Source of the DNA: an uncultured Clostridia bacterium | Lineage (GTDB): Bacteria; Bacillota; Clostridia; Lachnospirales; CAG-274 | Assembly: GCA_947627425.1 (NCBI GenBank) | Contig: CANQVZ010000007.1 | Coordinates: 1-64,000, forward strand | Length of the DNA: 64,000 nt | Direction of reading: 5' to 3' | Part shown: in pieces, positions 8,901 through 16,708 of the stretch | How positions within the stretch are numbered: the stretch's first letter is position 1 | Layout: each line of letters opens with the position of its first letter | Translations under genes and position numbers: made by a program | Notes under the pieces: generated by a model | Told to the model about the DNA's origin: nothing | What the model saw: the letters and a program-made list of their open reading frames with translations, nothing else | Databases searched by the model: none

Positions 8901-9388
8901 TTTTAAGCGAGGCTGTAACGGAGCTTAAGGGTGAAAAAATACAGCCCGAATTTGAAACGCTCATAGACATAAGGCTTAACGCATTCATACCCGACAGCTA
9001 TATTTCAAGTGAGGAACAGAAGCTTGAAATGTACAAAAAAATATCGCTTATATCCTCAATAGAGGATTATTATGATGTTCAGGAGGAGCTGGAGGACAGA
9101 TACGGAGATATTCCGAGGGCTGTGAACAATCTGCTGGAGGTCGCCTATATAAAGGCGCTTGCGCATAAGCTTGGAGCTTCGAGCGTCAAGCATATGGGGG
9201 ATAAGGTGCTCATATATTTCAGAGCCGACGCGGGAGTGGACGGCGAAAAGCTCATAAGCGCCATAAAAAAGAACAGAGGCAGGATATTGTTCACAAACAC
9301 GGGCGGAGAGCCGTATATTACCTATAAGCTTAAAGAGGATAAGAGGATATTGGATGAGGTGAAGGAGCTTATATTGAGCTTGAATTAA
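5909..9388 (+). CDS. mfd: Transcription-repair coupling factor
   Basis: A full-length 1159-residue Mfd. It removes RNA polymerase stalled at DNA lesions and recruits UvrA. Domains in order: a UvrB-like N-terminal module (about 1-340, with GQFALRGGILDIYPTAEENA), the RNA polymerase-interacting domain around residues 490-560 (LKPGDYVVHENHGIGIFRGI), and RecG-like helicase lobes. The lobes carry Walker A GDVGFGKTEVA near residue 648, a DEEQ box (IIDEEQRFG) and motif VI QLRGRVGRS. A C-terminal TRCF domain follows. Translation is probably coupled to pth. An intrinsic terminator follows the stop within a few bases. Confidence 0.97.
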   Translation: MNIFYDFPYKNKGFEALKKHISQNNTPVLASGVIDAQKSHIMARLIKESEKSALIVTSSELKAKEICSDLAFFMKERPLLYPAKDVIFYWADVKSLDIIKERFNIIRRLMDGEKITVVLSAEALMDRLAVPEKFREFIFDISVGDRLELEKLCQRLVLMGYERCEMVEGQGQFALRGGILDIYPTAEENAYRIELWGDEVDSVRTLDTVSQRSIEKARSLTVFPMRELVYGEENIEKAAENIRAELNSMKKPSDKLRLLAEETIERLNTHKSFSGVEKYVGYLYDETACILDYFDEPLIFVDEPNRVREHCDFVMREFVTSIEGRIEKDCMFPSQLKMIYTYEEISEKIQRGKTVLMTSLMSTMKDYRPKELVSFKVKSAALVKNDMELIAEDMRSLCKLGYRIIFLAGGHSHCMRILSELHERELKAVYIESLEDAEIEKGIVYITRGSLSHGFEYTEDKLAVLTEKDAFGEEKKRRHRRGKKRSDGTAIQNISDLKPGDYVVHENHGIGIFRGIEQIITDGVSRDFIKIGYAKEDVLYVAISQMDMVQKYIGGETTKPKLNRLGGTGWEKAKARARQAAYISAKELVELYAQRQQVQGFKYSPDTLWQREFEEDFEYEETEDQLTSIAEIKEDMEAGKVMDRLLCGDVGFGKTEVAIRAAFKTVQDGRQVAYLVPTTILASQHYTTFTQRMENYPINIEMLSRFRSPKQQKETVENLKKGKTDIVIGTHRILSKDMAFKNLGLVIIDEEQRFGVRHKDTLKELRKNVNVLTLSATPIPRTLHMSLTGIRDMSVLTEPPEDRIPIQTYVMDYDEGSVRDAIYRELSRNGQVYYLYNRVTNIADVTRKLQNLIPEARIAYAHGQMAQRELEDIMMEFIAGEYDVLVCTTIIETGLDIPNVNTIIISDADKMGLSQLYQLRGRVGRSTRTSYAYLMYARDKVLNTEAEKRLQTIKEFTEFGSGFRVAMKDLEIRGAGNLLGAEQHGHMDSVGYELYCKLLSEAVTELKGEKIQPEFETLIDIRLNAFIPDSYISSEEQKLEMYKKISLISSIEDYYDVQEELEDRYGDIPRAVNNLLEVAYIKALAHKLGASSVKHMGDKVLIYFRADAGVDGEKLISAIKKNRGRILFTNTGGEPYITYKLKEDKRILDEVKELILSLN

Positions 9389-9418
9389 AAAGCCGACGCA
9401 TTCTGCATCGGCTTTTTC
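9387..9418. terminator. Bidirectional terminator between mfd and ychF
   Basis: Ten-bp stem AGCCGACGCA / TGCATCGGCT with one mismatch, flanked by A and T tracts on both sides. It can end mfd on plus and serve ychF on minus. Confidence 0.8.
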
Positions 9419-9450
9419 GTATTGATGAATATTGGTTGTATATGATTTTT

Positions 9451-9523
9451 GCGGGCGAGCAATGCTCGCCCCTACGAGTGATTAGCTCATTTATTGGTTT
9501 GTAGGGGCGTGCATTGCACGCCC
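9451..9523 (-). repeat. Palindromic intergenic repeat, core copy 1
   Basis: Two 19-bp palindromes, GGGCGAGCAATGCTCGCCC and GGGCGTGCATTGCACGCCC, enclose an outer stem CCCCTAC / GTAGGGG. It is the reverse complement of the cores at 40298-40370 and 42899-42970, with near identity. It lies immediately downstream of the mfd terminator. The terminal TGTCGA motifs seen with copy 3 are absent here. Confidence 0.85.
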
Positions 9524-9547
9524 ACTTACAACACTTTTTTAATATTA

Positions 9548-10645
9548 TTATACATTAAATCTAAAGAGTATGACATCTCCATCTTTTACAACATAATCCT
9601 TGCCCTCGCTCCTATAAACGCCCGCTTCCTTTGCGGCGGCTATGGAGCCTAGCTTTACAAGCTCGTCATATGTGACTACCTCCGCCCTTATAAAGCCTCT
9701 TTCAAAGTCGGAATGTATCTTGCCCGCAGCCTGCGGAGCCTTTGTGCCGTTCTTTATAGTCCAAGCTCTGACCTCCGTTTCACCCGCGGTAAGATAGCTT
9801 ATAAGCCCCAAAAGCGAATAGCTTGCCTTTATAAGTCGGTCAAGACCGCTTGTTTCGCAGCCGAGATCTGCAAGAAATTCCTGCTTTTCGTCGTTTTCAA
9901 GCTCGGCTATTTCTTCCTCTATCTTGGCGCATATGACAAACACGCCCGAGCCTTCCTTTGCGGCAAGCTCTCTGACTGCCTTTACATGAGGATTGCTGTT
10001 TCCGTCGTCAGCCATATCCTCCTCGCCCACATTTGCGGCATAGAGCACGGGCTTTCTTGAAAGGAGATCCAGACTGTCGGCAAAGGCGATGTCCTCGTCG
10101 CTTGAAAGCTCCACGCTTGCGGCGCTTTTGCCCTGCTCAAGAGCGGACTTTATATCCTTCAAAACGGCAAGCTCCTTTGCAAGCGACTTGTCGTTCATAG
10201 CCTGCTTCTGAGTCTTGGCTATTCTCTTGTCCACGACCTCCAGATCGGCAAGCATAAGCTCCAGATTGATGGTCTCAATATCCCTCACGGGGTCTACAAC
10301 GGCGTCCACGTGTACAATATTGCTGTCTTCAAAGCATCTCACAACATGGACTACGGCGTCCACCTCCCTTATGTGAGAGAGGAATTTATTGCCCAAGCCC
10401 TCGCCCTGACTTGCGCCCTTTACAAGACCCGCTATATCCACAAATTCTATAACGGCAGGGGTTATCTTGCGTGTAGAATACATATCTCCCAGAACATCCA
10501 GTCTTTTGTCGGGCACGGGCACAATGCCCACATTGGGGTCAATGGTACAGAACGGATAATTGGCAGATTCCGCGCCGCCGCCCGCAAGAGAGTTGAACAA
10601 TGTGCTCTTTCCTACATTAGGTAAACCTACTATTCCCAGTTTCAT
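9548..10645 (-). CDS. ychF: Redox-regulated ATPase YchF (Obg-like)
   Basis: A ribosome-associated P-loop ATPase of 365 residues. The P-loop GLPNVGKSTLFN begins at residue 6, and switch sequences IDPNVGIV and DIAGLVKGASQGEGLGNKFL follow. The G4 motif is NVGE instead of the NKxD of GTPases, which is the family's known basis for preferring ATP. A coiled-coil region lies around residues 130-200 and a TGS domain at the C-terminus (AWTIKNGTKAPQAAGKIHSDFERGFIRAEV). A good promoter and an AAAGGAG site precede the ATG. It is transcribed alone. Confidence 0.96.
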   Translation of the reverse strand: MKLGIVGLPNVGKSTLFNSLAGGGAESANYPFCTIDPNVGIVPVPDKRLDVLGDMYSTRKITPAVIEFVDIAGLVKGASQGEGLGNKFLSHIREVDAVVHVVRCFEDSNIVHVDAVVDPVRDIETINLELMLADLEVVDKRIAKTQKQAMNDKSLAKELAVLKDIKSALEQGKSAASVELSSDEDIAFADSLDLLSRKPVLYAANVGEEDMADDGNSNPHVKAVRELAAKEGSGVFVICAKIEEEIAELENDEKQEFLADLGCETSGLDRLIKASYSLLGLISYLTAGETEVRAWTIKNGTKAPQAAGKIHSDFERGFIRAEVVTYDELVKLGSIAAAKEAGVYRSEGKDYVVKDGDVILFRFNV

Positions 10646-10700
10646 AGCTTTTCTCCTTTATTGCGTATATATAAAAATTACATTAAATTCTCACCGATAT

Positions 10701-10729
10701 ATTATAGCAGAAAACAAAAATTATGGCAA
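10701..10729 (-). promoter_or_regulatory. Sigma-A promoter of ychF
   Basis: TTGCCA and TATAAT boxes with a 17-nt spacer on the minus strand, about 55 nt upstream of the start codon. Confidence 0.7.
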
Positions 10730-10781
10730 GGCTTTTTGATGCATTGATAAAACGGAGCGATTATAAACGGGAAATATATGT

Positions 10782-10815
10782 AAAAAATCTCCCGCGATGT
10801 TATGATCTGCGGGAG
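10782..10815 (-). terminator. Terminator of the CMD-cupin gene
   Basis: Arms CTCCCGC / GCGGGAG followed on the minus strand by ATTTTTTA, starting 34 nt after the stop codon. Confidence 0.8.
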
Positions 10816-10848
10816 AGTGTGCGTAAAAAATTTATTTTGTAATGAGGC

Positions 10849-11607
10849 TTATTTCAAGACATTATATTGCTCGTCATTGACGGGTTCAAGCCATTCATTG
10901 GAGCCGTTTTCGCCGGGGACCTCTATGGCAAGGTGTGAAAACCAGCTGTCGGGAGCGGCGCCGTGCCAGTGCTTAACGCCTGCGGGTATATTTATGCAGT
11001 CGCCCGGCTTCATTTCTATTGCCTCCTTGCCCCACTCCTGATAGTATCCTCTGCCGCCTACGCAAATGAGTATCTGACCTCCGCCCTTGTCGGCATGGTG
11101 TATGTGCCAGTTGTTGCGGCAGCCGGGCTCAAATGTAACATTGAACACGCCCACCTGCTCCTTTGAAACAGGCGCAAGATAGCTTTGTCCCGTGAAATAC
11201 TGCGCAAAGCCGTCGTTGGGCTCGCCTATGGGGAAAAGTACAGTGTTTTGATATTTTTCCTTTTCGCCGAGTGCTTCTTCCTTTTCGTTCCATACATTGA
11301 GGGCAAGACGGAACACAGCCCAAGCCTTCGGCCAGCCTACATAAAATCCCACATGGGTAATTATGGCAGCCATTTCAGCCCTTGTTACGCCATGAGCCTT
11401 TGCATTTTCAAGATGATAGGTAAGGGACGAATCCGTTATGCCCGATGACATGAGGGCAACGACAGTAATAATACAGCGGGTTTTGAGGTCTATATCCTCA
11501 TTGTTCCAGTTTTCGCCGAAGAGCACGTCGTCATTGAAATGCGCAAAGTCGGGCGCAAAGCCTCCGAGCTGATCTCTGCCTGCCGTCTGTGTGATTTTGT
11601 TTTTCAT
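10849..11607 (-). CDS. Carboxymuconolactone decarboxylase-like protein fused to a cupin
   Basis: A 252-residue cytoplasmic protein with two domains. Residues about 30-115 are a carboxymuconolactone decarboxylase/AhpD-like helical domain (TRCIITVVALMSSGITDSSL). Residues about 150-235 are a single cupin barrel with metal-ligand pattern WHIHHADKGGGQ, GDCINIPAGVKHWHG. Members of this fusion family are common beside aldo/keto reductases and flavoproteins, but their substrate is unknown. The ATG at 11607 is 8 nt from the GGAG core; the ATG at 11613 is too close. It lies 37 nt downstream of the aldo/keto reductase gene and ends the minus-strand redox run. Confidence 0.88.
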   Translation of the reverse strand: MKNKITQTAGRDQLGGFAPDFAHFNDDVLFGENWNNEDIDLKTRCIITVVALMSSGITDSSLTYHLENAKAHGVTRAEMAAIITHVGFYVGWPKAWAVFRLALNVWNEKEEALGEKEKYQNTVLFPIGEPNDGFAQYFTGQSYLAPVSKEQVGVFNVTFEPGCRNNWHIHHADKGGGQILICVGGRGYYQEWGKEAIEMKPGDCINIPAGVKHWHGAAPDSWFSHLAIEVPGENGSNEWLEPVNDEQYNVLK

Positions 11608-11644
11608 ATTCATTCTCCTTTCATATGATAAGCCTTTTTATAGA

Positions 11645-12655
11645 TTATACCACATTTCCTGCCTTTTGTTTACCGTTTTGTGCCATAACTCCCGCAAGGG
11701 CGTGGGGAATATACAGCTCCTCCAGATAATTTATTTCTTCCTCCGTCAATTCAATATCCACGGCTTTGGCGGCTCCGTCCACGTGCGGAAGCTTTGTTGC
11801 GCCCACAACGGGAGAATCGACCTTTGTAAGAAGCCAAGCCAGAGATATTTCCGTCATGGAAACGCCTCTTTTTTCCGAAAGCTCCTCTACACGGCTTATT
11901 ATTTTTCCGTCCGCCTCGGCTGTTTTGTCATATTTGAAATGCGCGTATGAATCCTCCTCAAGGCGCTTTGTGCTTTCTCCCGGGCGGCGTGAAAGCCTTC
12001 CGCTTGCAAGAGCGCTGTAGGGTGTGAGCGCAATATTTTGGTCCTTGCAGAAGGGCACCATTTCGCGCTCCTCCTCCCTCGCTATGAGGTTGTAATGACC
12101 TTGTATTGATATAAATTCCGTAAGTCCGTTTTCTCTCGCAAAGAAATTCGCCTTTGCAAGCTGCCATGCAAAGCAGTTTGAAATGCCTATATAGCGCGTC
12201 TTGCCCGACTTTACAGCCCTATGAAGTCCGTCCATTATTTCCTCCATGGGCGTGTGATAGTCCCACATATGGTAGATGTAAAGGTCGACATGATCCATAC
12301 CCAGATTTTTGAGGCTTTGGTTCAAATAGTTTTCAATATGCTGCTGTCCGCTTATATTGTTGTCTATTTCCTCCTGAGTTCTGGGCGTGAATTTAGTGGC
12401 CATAACATAGTCGTCGCGCTTTGCAAAGTCCCTCAAAGCCCTGCCGACATACTGTTCGCTTGTGCCGTTCTGATAGACTATGGCAGTGTCATAAAAATTG
12501 ATGCCCATATCCAAGCCATGCTTTATTATTTGTCTTGTGCTGTCCTCGTCCACCGTCCAGCTGTGCTGTCCCGTCGCGGCATTGCCGAAGCCCATACAGC
12601 CCATGCAAATGCGCGATACATTCAACTCCGATTTTCCAAGCTTTGTGTATTTCAT
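11645..12655 (-). CDS. Aldo/keto reductase
   Basis: A 336-residue NAD(P)H-dependent oxidoreductase with the (beta/alpha)8 fold. Catalytic tetrad positions are recognisable: Asp in INFYDTAIVY, Tyr in the following SEQYVGRAL segment, Lys in VMATKF and His in DLYIYHMWDY. The start at 12655 (KYTKLGKSELNVSRICMGC) is chosen because an AAAAGGAG site lies 9 nt upstream. The longer reading from 12688 has no site and would run into the flavodoxin gene. It is followed by the CMD-cupin gene and preceded by a flavin reductase-like gene, suggesting one redox or detoxification operon. Confidence 0.92.
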   Translation of the reverse strand: MKYTKLGKSELNVSRICMGCMGFGNAATGQHSWTVDEDSTRQIIKHGLDMGINFYDTAIVYQNGTSEQYVGRALRDFAKRDDYVMATKFTPRTQEEIDNNISGQQHIENYLNQSLKNLGMDHVDLYIYHMWDYHTPMEEIMDGLHRAVKSGKTRYIGISNCFAWQLAKANFFARENGLTEFISIQGHYNLIAREEEREMVPFCKDQNIALTPYSALASGRLSRRPGESTKRLEEDSYAHFKYDKTAEADGKIISRVEELSEKRGVSMTEISLAWLLTKVDSPVVGATKLPHVDGAAKAVDIELTEEEINYLEELYIPHALAGVMAQNGKQKAGNVV

Positions 12656-12671
12656 ATTAAATAGCTCCTTT

Positions 12672-13205
12672 TTATACAGATTTTCCAAGCCTATAGGCTT
12701 CCTCCATATGTATGCTGCCCGAAGTCATGGAGGGCGTGCCGCAGCCCGTACCGAGTATCATGCCCATATCCTTAAAGTGCATATATCGGCAGAGCTTTTT
12801 ATAATGCTCCGCAATATAGGGCATGACATCCGCATTTGAATCCCACGCCGCCGTTATGAGCGCCGTTTTAAGGCGCTTTGAAGAAAGCTTCATGGTATAG
12901 CTGTAAAAACGGTCGATAACGGCTTTTAGCTGTGCGGACATACCGAAGTAATAAACGGGCGTTACAAAAACAGCCATATCCGCCGAAAGCAAAGCGTCCC
13001 TTATAATAGCATTGTCGTCTTTCTGCGAGCACTCTCCGTTCATACCGCAGAAATCACAGCCTATACAGGGACGAATGTCCATGTGCGCCGCGTCAAGCTC
13101 TATTATATCGTGTCCGTTTTCCTTGGCACCCTTTATAAATTGACCCGCAAGCAAATTTGACGAGCCGTTTTTGTGCGGGCTGCCCTTTATTATAACTATT
13201 TTCAT
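12672..13205 (-). CDS. NADPH-dependent FMN reductase-like flavoprotein with Cys cluster
   Basis: A 177-residue flavodoxin-fold protein. The FMN phosphate loop is KGSPHKNGSSN near the N-terminus. Residues 46-58 have the pattern CxxCxxCxxxxxC (CIGCDFCGMNGEC) followed by DD. This resembles the compact cluster motif of iron-sulfur flavoproteins, so an Fe-S cluster is possible but not proven. A PVYYFGMSAQLKAVIDRFY segment is typical of the family. A GGAGG site lies 8 nt before the ATG at 13205. The stop is 16 nt before the aldo/keto reductase start, consistent with co-transcription. Confidence 0.88.
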   Translation of the reverse strand: MKIVIIKGSPHKNGSSNLLAGQFIKGAKENGHDIIELDAAHMDIRPCIGCDFCGMNGECSQKDDNAIIRDALLSADMAVFVTPVYYFGMSAQLKAVIDRFYSYTMKLSSKRLKTALITAAWDSNADVMPYIAEHYKKLCRYMHFKDMGMILGTGCGTPSMTSGSIHMEEAYRLGKSV

Positions 13206-13260
13206 AAACAATTCCTCCTTGGTCTATAAATATCGGAAATATACCCTTTTGATTAAGCAT

Positions 13261-14286
13261 TCAACCAAGTCCGAGAGAGCTTACCCAAGCGCTTACATCA
13301 TCGGAGGATGCACCCGCGCTGAAGCGTCTGCCATCAAGCCAATCTGCGCCGGATGTAAGACCTTGCATATTTTCTGCGCTGGAGCCTATGGGACTGCTGC
13401 CAGAGGTGCAGAAGGGAATTACGGTTTTGCCGCTGAAGTCGTAGCTTTCCATAAAGGTATACATTATCTTGGGCGCCTGTCCCCACCATATGGGATAGCC
13501 TATGAAAACGGTATCGTACTTATCCATATTTTCAACAGTGCCCGAAATTTCGGGGCGTGCGCTGTCGTCGTTCTGCTCTTTGTTTGCGCGGCACTCGGTG
13601 TTATAGTCAAGATCGGCAGAGGTATAAGGCACGGCGGGAGTGATGGCATATATGTCTGCGCCCGCAGCCTCGGCAATTTTTTCGGCTACGCCCTTTGTGT
13701 TGTTGGTTGCGGAGAAATATGCCACAAGTATATTGCCGTCATTCTGCGCCGTTGCTTCCTCGGCTGTGGTAGCTTCCGTTACAGCCTCCGCAGGCGAAGC
13801 GCTTTCACTTTGTGCATCGGAGCCTTTTACAAGAGTTATTGTTTGCTCCGCGCTGTCCCAGTTTACTTCAAGTCCGAAGCCCTCGGCTATGAAGCGTATC
13901 GGGAGCATGGTCCTGCCGCCTATAATGGTCGGCGGAGCGTCCAGAGTATGCGGCTCATTGTTAAGATAAGCCGTTGTGCTGTCTATTTCAAGCTTTATGT
14001 TGTTGTCTCCGCTTTGCAATTCTACCGTCCTTGTGTCTGCGTTCCATTCCACGCTGCCGCCTATTTCCTCAACTACGGCGCGCACGGGAAGAAGCGTTCT
14101 GCTGTTTAATATAACGGGAACGGTGCCGTTTTCATCAATGCTTTTTTCTTCATTGTTGACAAGCATAACGGGACTGTTTATTTTAAGCTGTATTGTCATA
14201 TCGCTGCCGGAGTCTACCGCATTTACAGCAACAGCCGCTATACAAAAGAATATCAATGTTAAAAGTGCCACTAAAATTTTTTTCAT
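13261..14286 (-). CDS. Exported flavodoxin behind copper amine oxidase-type domains
   Basis: A 341-residue protein. Residues 1-23 are a signal peptide (KKILVALLTLIFFCIAAVAV). Residues about 35-150 contain two copper amine oxidase N-terminal-type units (RTLLPVRAVVEEIGGSVEWN and RTMLPIRFIAEGFGLEVNWD). A Glu/Ala/Thr-rich linker spans about 155-180. The C-terminal half is a flavodoxin: VAYFSATNNTKGVAEKI for the FMN phosphate loop and FIGYPIWWGQAPKIM for the flavin-stacking loop. The layout implies an FMN protein at the cell surface. It is the upstream neighbour of the flavin reductase-like gene. Confidence 0.87.
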   Translation of the reverse strand: MKKILVALLTLIFFCIAAVAVNAVDSGSDMTIQLKINSPVMLVNNEEKSIDENGTVPVILNSRTLLPVRAVVEEIGGSVEWNADTRTVELQSGDNNIKLEIDSTTAYLNNEPHTLDAPPTIIGGRTMLPIRFIAEGFGLEVNWDSAEQTITLVKGSDAQSESASPAEAVTEATTAEEATAQNDGNILVAYFSATNNTKGVAEKIAEAAGADIYAITPAVPYTSADLDYNTECRANKEQNDDSARPEISGTVENMDKYDTVFIGYPIWWGQAPKIMYTFMESYDFSGKTVIPFCTSGSSPIGSSAENMQGLTSGADWLDGRRFSAGASSDDVSAWVSSLGLG

Positions 14287-14357
14287 AATATGACCTCCAT
14301 TTATAATTTACCGTTCTTTCGGTGTGTGAATATAAATTCAAAAAAACCAAGCTTTTA

Positions 14358-14561
14358 TTATATAATTTCTCTTTTCAGTCTGTTTATAATATAGTCGATT
14401 TTATCCACGGCTTGCTGTCTGATATGTATATCCTCCAAAATATGGGAGCGGAAAACTCTCAGACCGCGAACGACATCATCGCTGTTTTTATACTGCAAGA
14501 GTATTTCAGCCTCATCGGGCTTCATTCCTATACCCAAAAGGCTCTGGATATCAAGCTTCAC
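14358..14561 (-). CDS. Small conserved-looking cytoplasmic protein, function unknown
   Basis: A 67-residue protein starting at a GTG with AGGAGG 10 nt upstream. The longer reading from 14618 has no ribosome site. The sequence is helical, with no membrane segment: LLGIGMKPDEAEILLQYKNS, then HILEDIHIRQQAVDKIDYI. The C-terminus is rich in Lys and Arg. I do not recognise the family. It lies between the LysR gene and the exported flavodoxin, on the same strand as both. Confidence 0.6.
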   Translation of the reverse strand: MKLDIQSLLGIGMKPDEAEILLQYKNSDDVVRGLRVFRSHILEDIHIRQQAVDKIDYIINRLKREII

Positions 14562-14660
14562 AAATATGATACCTCCTCTCAAAAAAAGAAAATGTAAACA
14601 CAAGTCAACATATATCATGCTTTCCCTATGTTTACATTATAATCTTTTTAATAAAATATA

Positions 14661-15566
14661 TCAAATACTTGATTTGTATGTGTTATCTATGCCTAAAAAG
14701 CATTTTGAAAATTCTATAAACTTTGTCGCAGCAATGCCGAAGGGCTGTTCGCGTTTCCACGCAAGCACGCTTGTAGCCGTAAGCTTGGGCAGGAGTGGAA
14801 CACCGACGATCTTTTCCTTGTCCCAAAGGGATATATTTCCCTCAATTATAACGGGATAAGCAATACCCTTCTGTGCCATGACCGCCGCATTTGCAGTGAG
14901 ATTTGATGTAAATACTATATTCAGATCCTTGAAATCGTCGCCGAAAAGATTTGCAAGCTCACTGCGGATATTCAGACGCCTCGGCAGACATAAGGGCAGG
15001 TCTTTAAGCTCACTCACGGAAAGACTTTCCCTTTTGGCAAGAGGATCGGCTGCATTCATGAGTACACACCAGCGTTCCCTAAGCTTAAGCCTTATAAATT
15101 CAAACCTCTCCATTTCTATAGGCTCAAGCAAAAGCCCCACATCAGCCACACCGCGCTCTATCCTCTCCTTTATGACATCTGCGGTAGCCGTGTACATATC
15201 AAAGCGTACCTTGGGATATTTTTTGAGAAAGGCGCCGCAAAGCTCCGCAAGAATATTGACCGAATCCATTTCTCCGCAGCCTATATTGACATAGCCCTCC
15301 ACATGCTCTTCCTGCTCTATAAGCTCGCGCTCTGTTTTGTCCACAAGCTGGAGTATCTCCTCGGCGCGGCGGCGAAGAAGCATACCTTCATTTGTAAGTC
15401 TTATTTTTCTGCCTCCGCGTTCAAAAAGCTTTACGCCTATTTCTTCTTCCATTTGGGCAAGCTGACGCGAAAGCGTGGGCTGTGTGATGTGAAGGACCTC
15501 CGACGCCTTTGTTATGCTTTCTTCTCGAACGACAGTCAAAAAATATTTCAAAACCCTTATTTCCAT
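14661..15566 (-). CDS. LysR-family transcriptional regulator
   Basis: A 301-residue regulator. The N-terminal winged helix-turn-helix (residues 1-60) contains ITKASEVLHITQPTLSRQLA, and a periplasmic-binding-like effector domain follows (NIGCGEMDSVNILAELCGAF). LysR proteins usually act on neighbouring genes in response to a small molecule. The neighbours here are the minus-strand redox genes at 10.8-14.3 kb, so control of that set is inferred. It is the most upstream gene of the run and is not divergent from its presumed targets, which is less usual. Confidence 0.92.
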   Translation of the reverse strand: MEIRVLKYFLTVVREESITKASEVLHITQPTLSRQLAQMEEEIGVKLFERGGRKIRLTNEGMLLRRRAEEILQLVDKTERELIEQEEHVEGYVNIGCGEMDSVNILAELCGAFLKKYPKVRFDMYTATADVIKERIERGVADVGLLLEPIEMERFEFIRLKLRERWCVLMNAADPLAKRESLSVSELKDLPLCLPRRLNIRSELANLFGDDFKDLNIVFTSNLTANAAVMAQKGIAYPVIIEGNISLWDKEKIVGVPLLPKLTATSVLAWKREQPFGIAATKFIEFSKCFLGIDNTYKSSI

Positions 15567-15631
15567 ATATATCCGCCTTCCTTAGTCCGTTAATTACAAT
15601 ATATCACACAATTATGAAAAAAACAATTAAT

Positions 15632-15665
15632 GCAAAATTAAAAAGAGCGGTAAAATCCGCTCTTT
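15632..15665 (-). terminator. Terminator of the 59-residue membrane protein gene
   Basis: Perfect 9-bp stem AAAGAGCGG / CCGCTCTTT followed on the minus strand by TTTAATTTT. Confidence 0.8.
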
Positions 15666-15690
15666 AAGAACATTAGGGTATATTTATGAC

Positions 15691-15870
15691 TCAGTCGTTA
15701 GCGGCTGCGCCGAGGAAAAGTCCCATGAGGAAAACCATAACGGAGAGTCCTATTGCGCAGACTGCCAGCTTTGGCTTGTCCTCCTCGGGTATGAATGTGC
15801 CCTTGAGTGTATGCGCCTTTACTTCCTGCTCTGCGGCGCGGTAATGCTTTCTGGGTCTTGCATATCTCAT
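15691..15870 (-). CDS. Small single-pass membrane protein, 59 residues
   Basis: A short but well-supported gene. An AAAGGAGG site lies 9 nt before the ATG, a TATACT box is about 70 nt upstream, and a clean terminator follows. The N-terminal 35 residues are basic and soluble (RYARPRKHYRAAEQEV). Residues about 36-56 form one transmembrane helix (LAVCAIGLSVMVFLMGLFLG). The expected topology has a cytoplasmic basic head. It lies between the spoIIIA terminator and the LysR gene, with its own transcript. I do not recognise the family. Confidence 0.7.
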   Translation of the reverse strand: MRYARPRKHYRAAEQEVKAHTLKGTFIPEEDKPKLAVCAIGLSVMVFLMGLFLGAAAND

Positions 15871-15969
15871 TTTAAACTACCTCCTTTGGATCAAAGCTTT
15901 TTCTTTTTTAATATAGTATAACACATTTCGGGCAAATATAAAAGAGTAATTTTCAATAATTTGGCACAA

Positions 15970-16004
15970 AAAATATTGCCGTACTGCATACGCACGGCAA
16001 TATC
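15970..16004 (-). terminator. Terminator of the spoIIIA operon
   Basis: Ten-bp perfect stem ATATTGCCGT / ACGGCAATAT followed on minus by TTTTTTG, starting 24 nt after the spoIIIAH stop. Confidence 0.85.
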
Positions 16005-16027
16005 AAATGTACGCGAGGTATGTATAT

Positions 16028-16699
16028 TTATTTTTTGAGCGGAGTTATCCTTATTTTGTCCGCTTCAACACCCGTCTTTCTCTTGACTATATCCTCTATC
16101 TGAGCTATCTCGGCATCGGTAAGCTCCGCCTTGTCAACGACAACATCGACCGTATCGTCGTCTATCCTGACATATACCTCGTCAAAGCCCTTAGCTTCTA
16201 TCATGGCTTCGGCGGCGGTTTCCTTTTCTATCCTCTGCTGTATTTGGAGCATAGCGGTCGTGACCTCGTTTTTCTTCTCGCTGTCTATATTTTCGTTGTT
16301 GAGCATATCGTTGAGCATATCTCTCTGCTTTGTGCGCGACTGCTCTCTGTCAAGCTTTGCCTGAACAAAATAAGAGGAATCGTTTGAAGAATTCACAAAG
16401 ACAGCCGTGCCCGCATCGGGGCTTGCCGCCTCCTCGGTGTCGGCATCCTCATCCTCCGCAGTCTTGTCGGAGCTTTCCTTCTCTGACGAGGAAGTGGATT
16501 CAAGCTCCGCCTCGCCGAGTATTTCGGGGTTTTCATCATTCACCGCCACCTCGTCGGGCACGGCAGCCATATCCCCCTCGTCCGTGAGCATGACCTCGCT
16601 GACATCTCCCGGAGCGCTGTCCACATAGTTGAGATAGCCCGCCGCTCCTATCATAAGAACAAGCGCCGTAATAATAACATGATTTTTTTTGATAGACAT
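16028..16699 (-). CDS. spoIIIAH: Stage III sporulation protein AH
   Basis: A 223-residue mother-cell protein. Its extracellular domain meets SpoIIQ across the intermembrane space during engulfment and builds the feeding-tube channel. One transmembrane helix is at residues 6-24 (NHVIITALVLMIGAAGYLNY). A long acidic Ser/Glu-rich linker runs to about residue 100. The C-terminal 110 residues form the YscJ/FliF-like ring-building domain (VTTAMLQIQQRIEKETAAEA). It is the last gene of the eight-gene operon, 9 nt after spoIIIAG. No spoIIQ is in this window. Confidence 0.92.
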   Translation of the reverse strand: MSIKKNHVIITALVLMIGAAGYLNYVDSAPGDVSEVMLTDEGDMAAVPDEVAVNDENPEILGEAELESTSSSEKESSDKTAEDEDADTEEAASPDAGTAVFVNSSNDSSYFVQAKLDREQSRTKQRDMLNDMLNNENIDSEKKNEVTTAMLQIQQRIEKETAAEAMIEAKGFDEVYVRIDDDTVDVVVDKAELTDAEIAQIEDIVKRKTGVEADKIRITPLKK

Positions 16700-16708
16700 A
16701 ATGACCTC

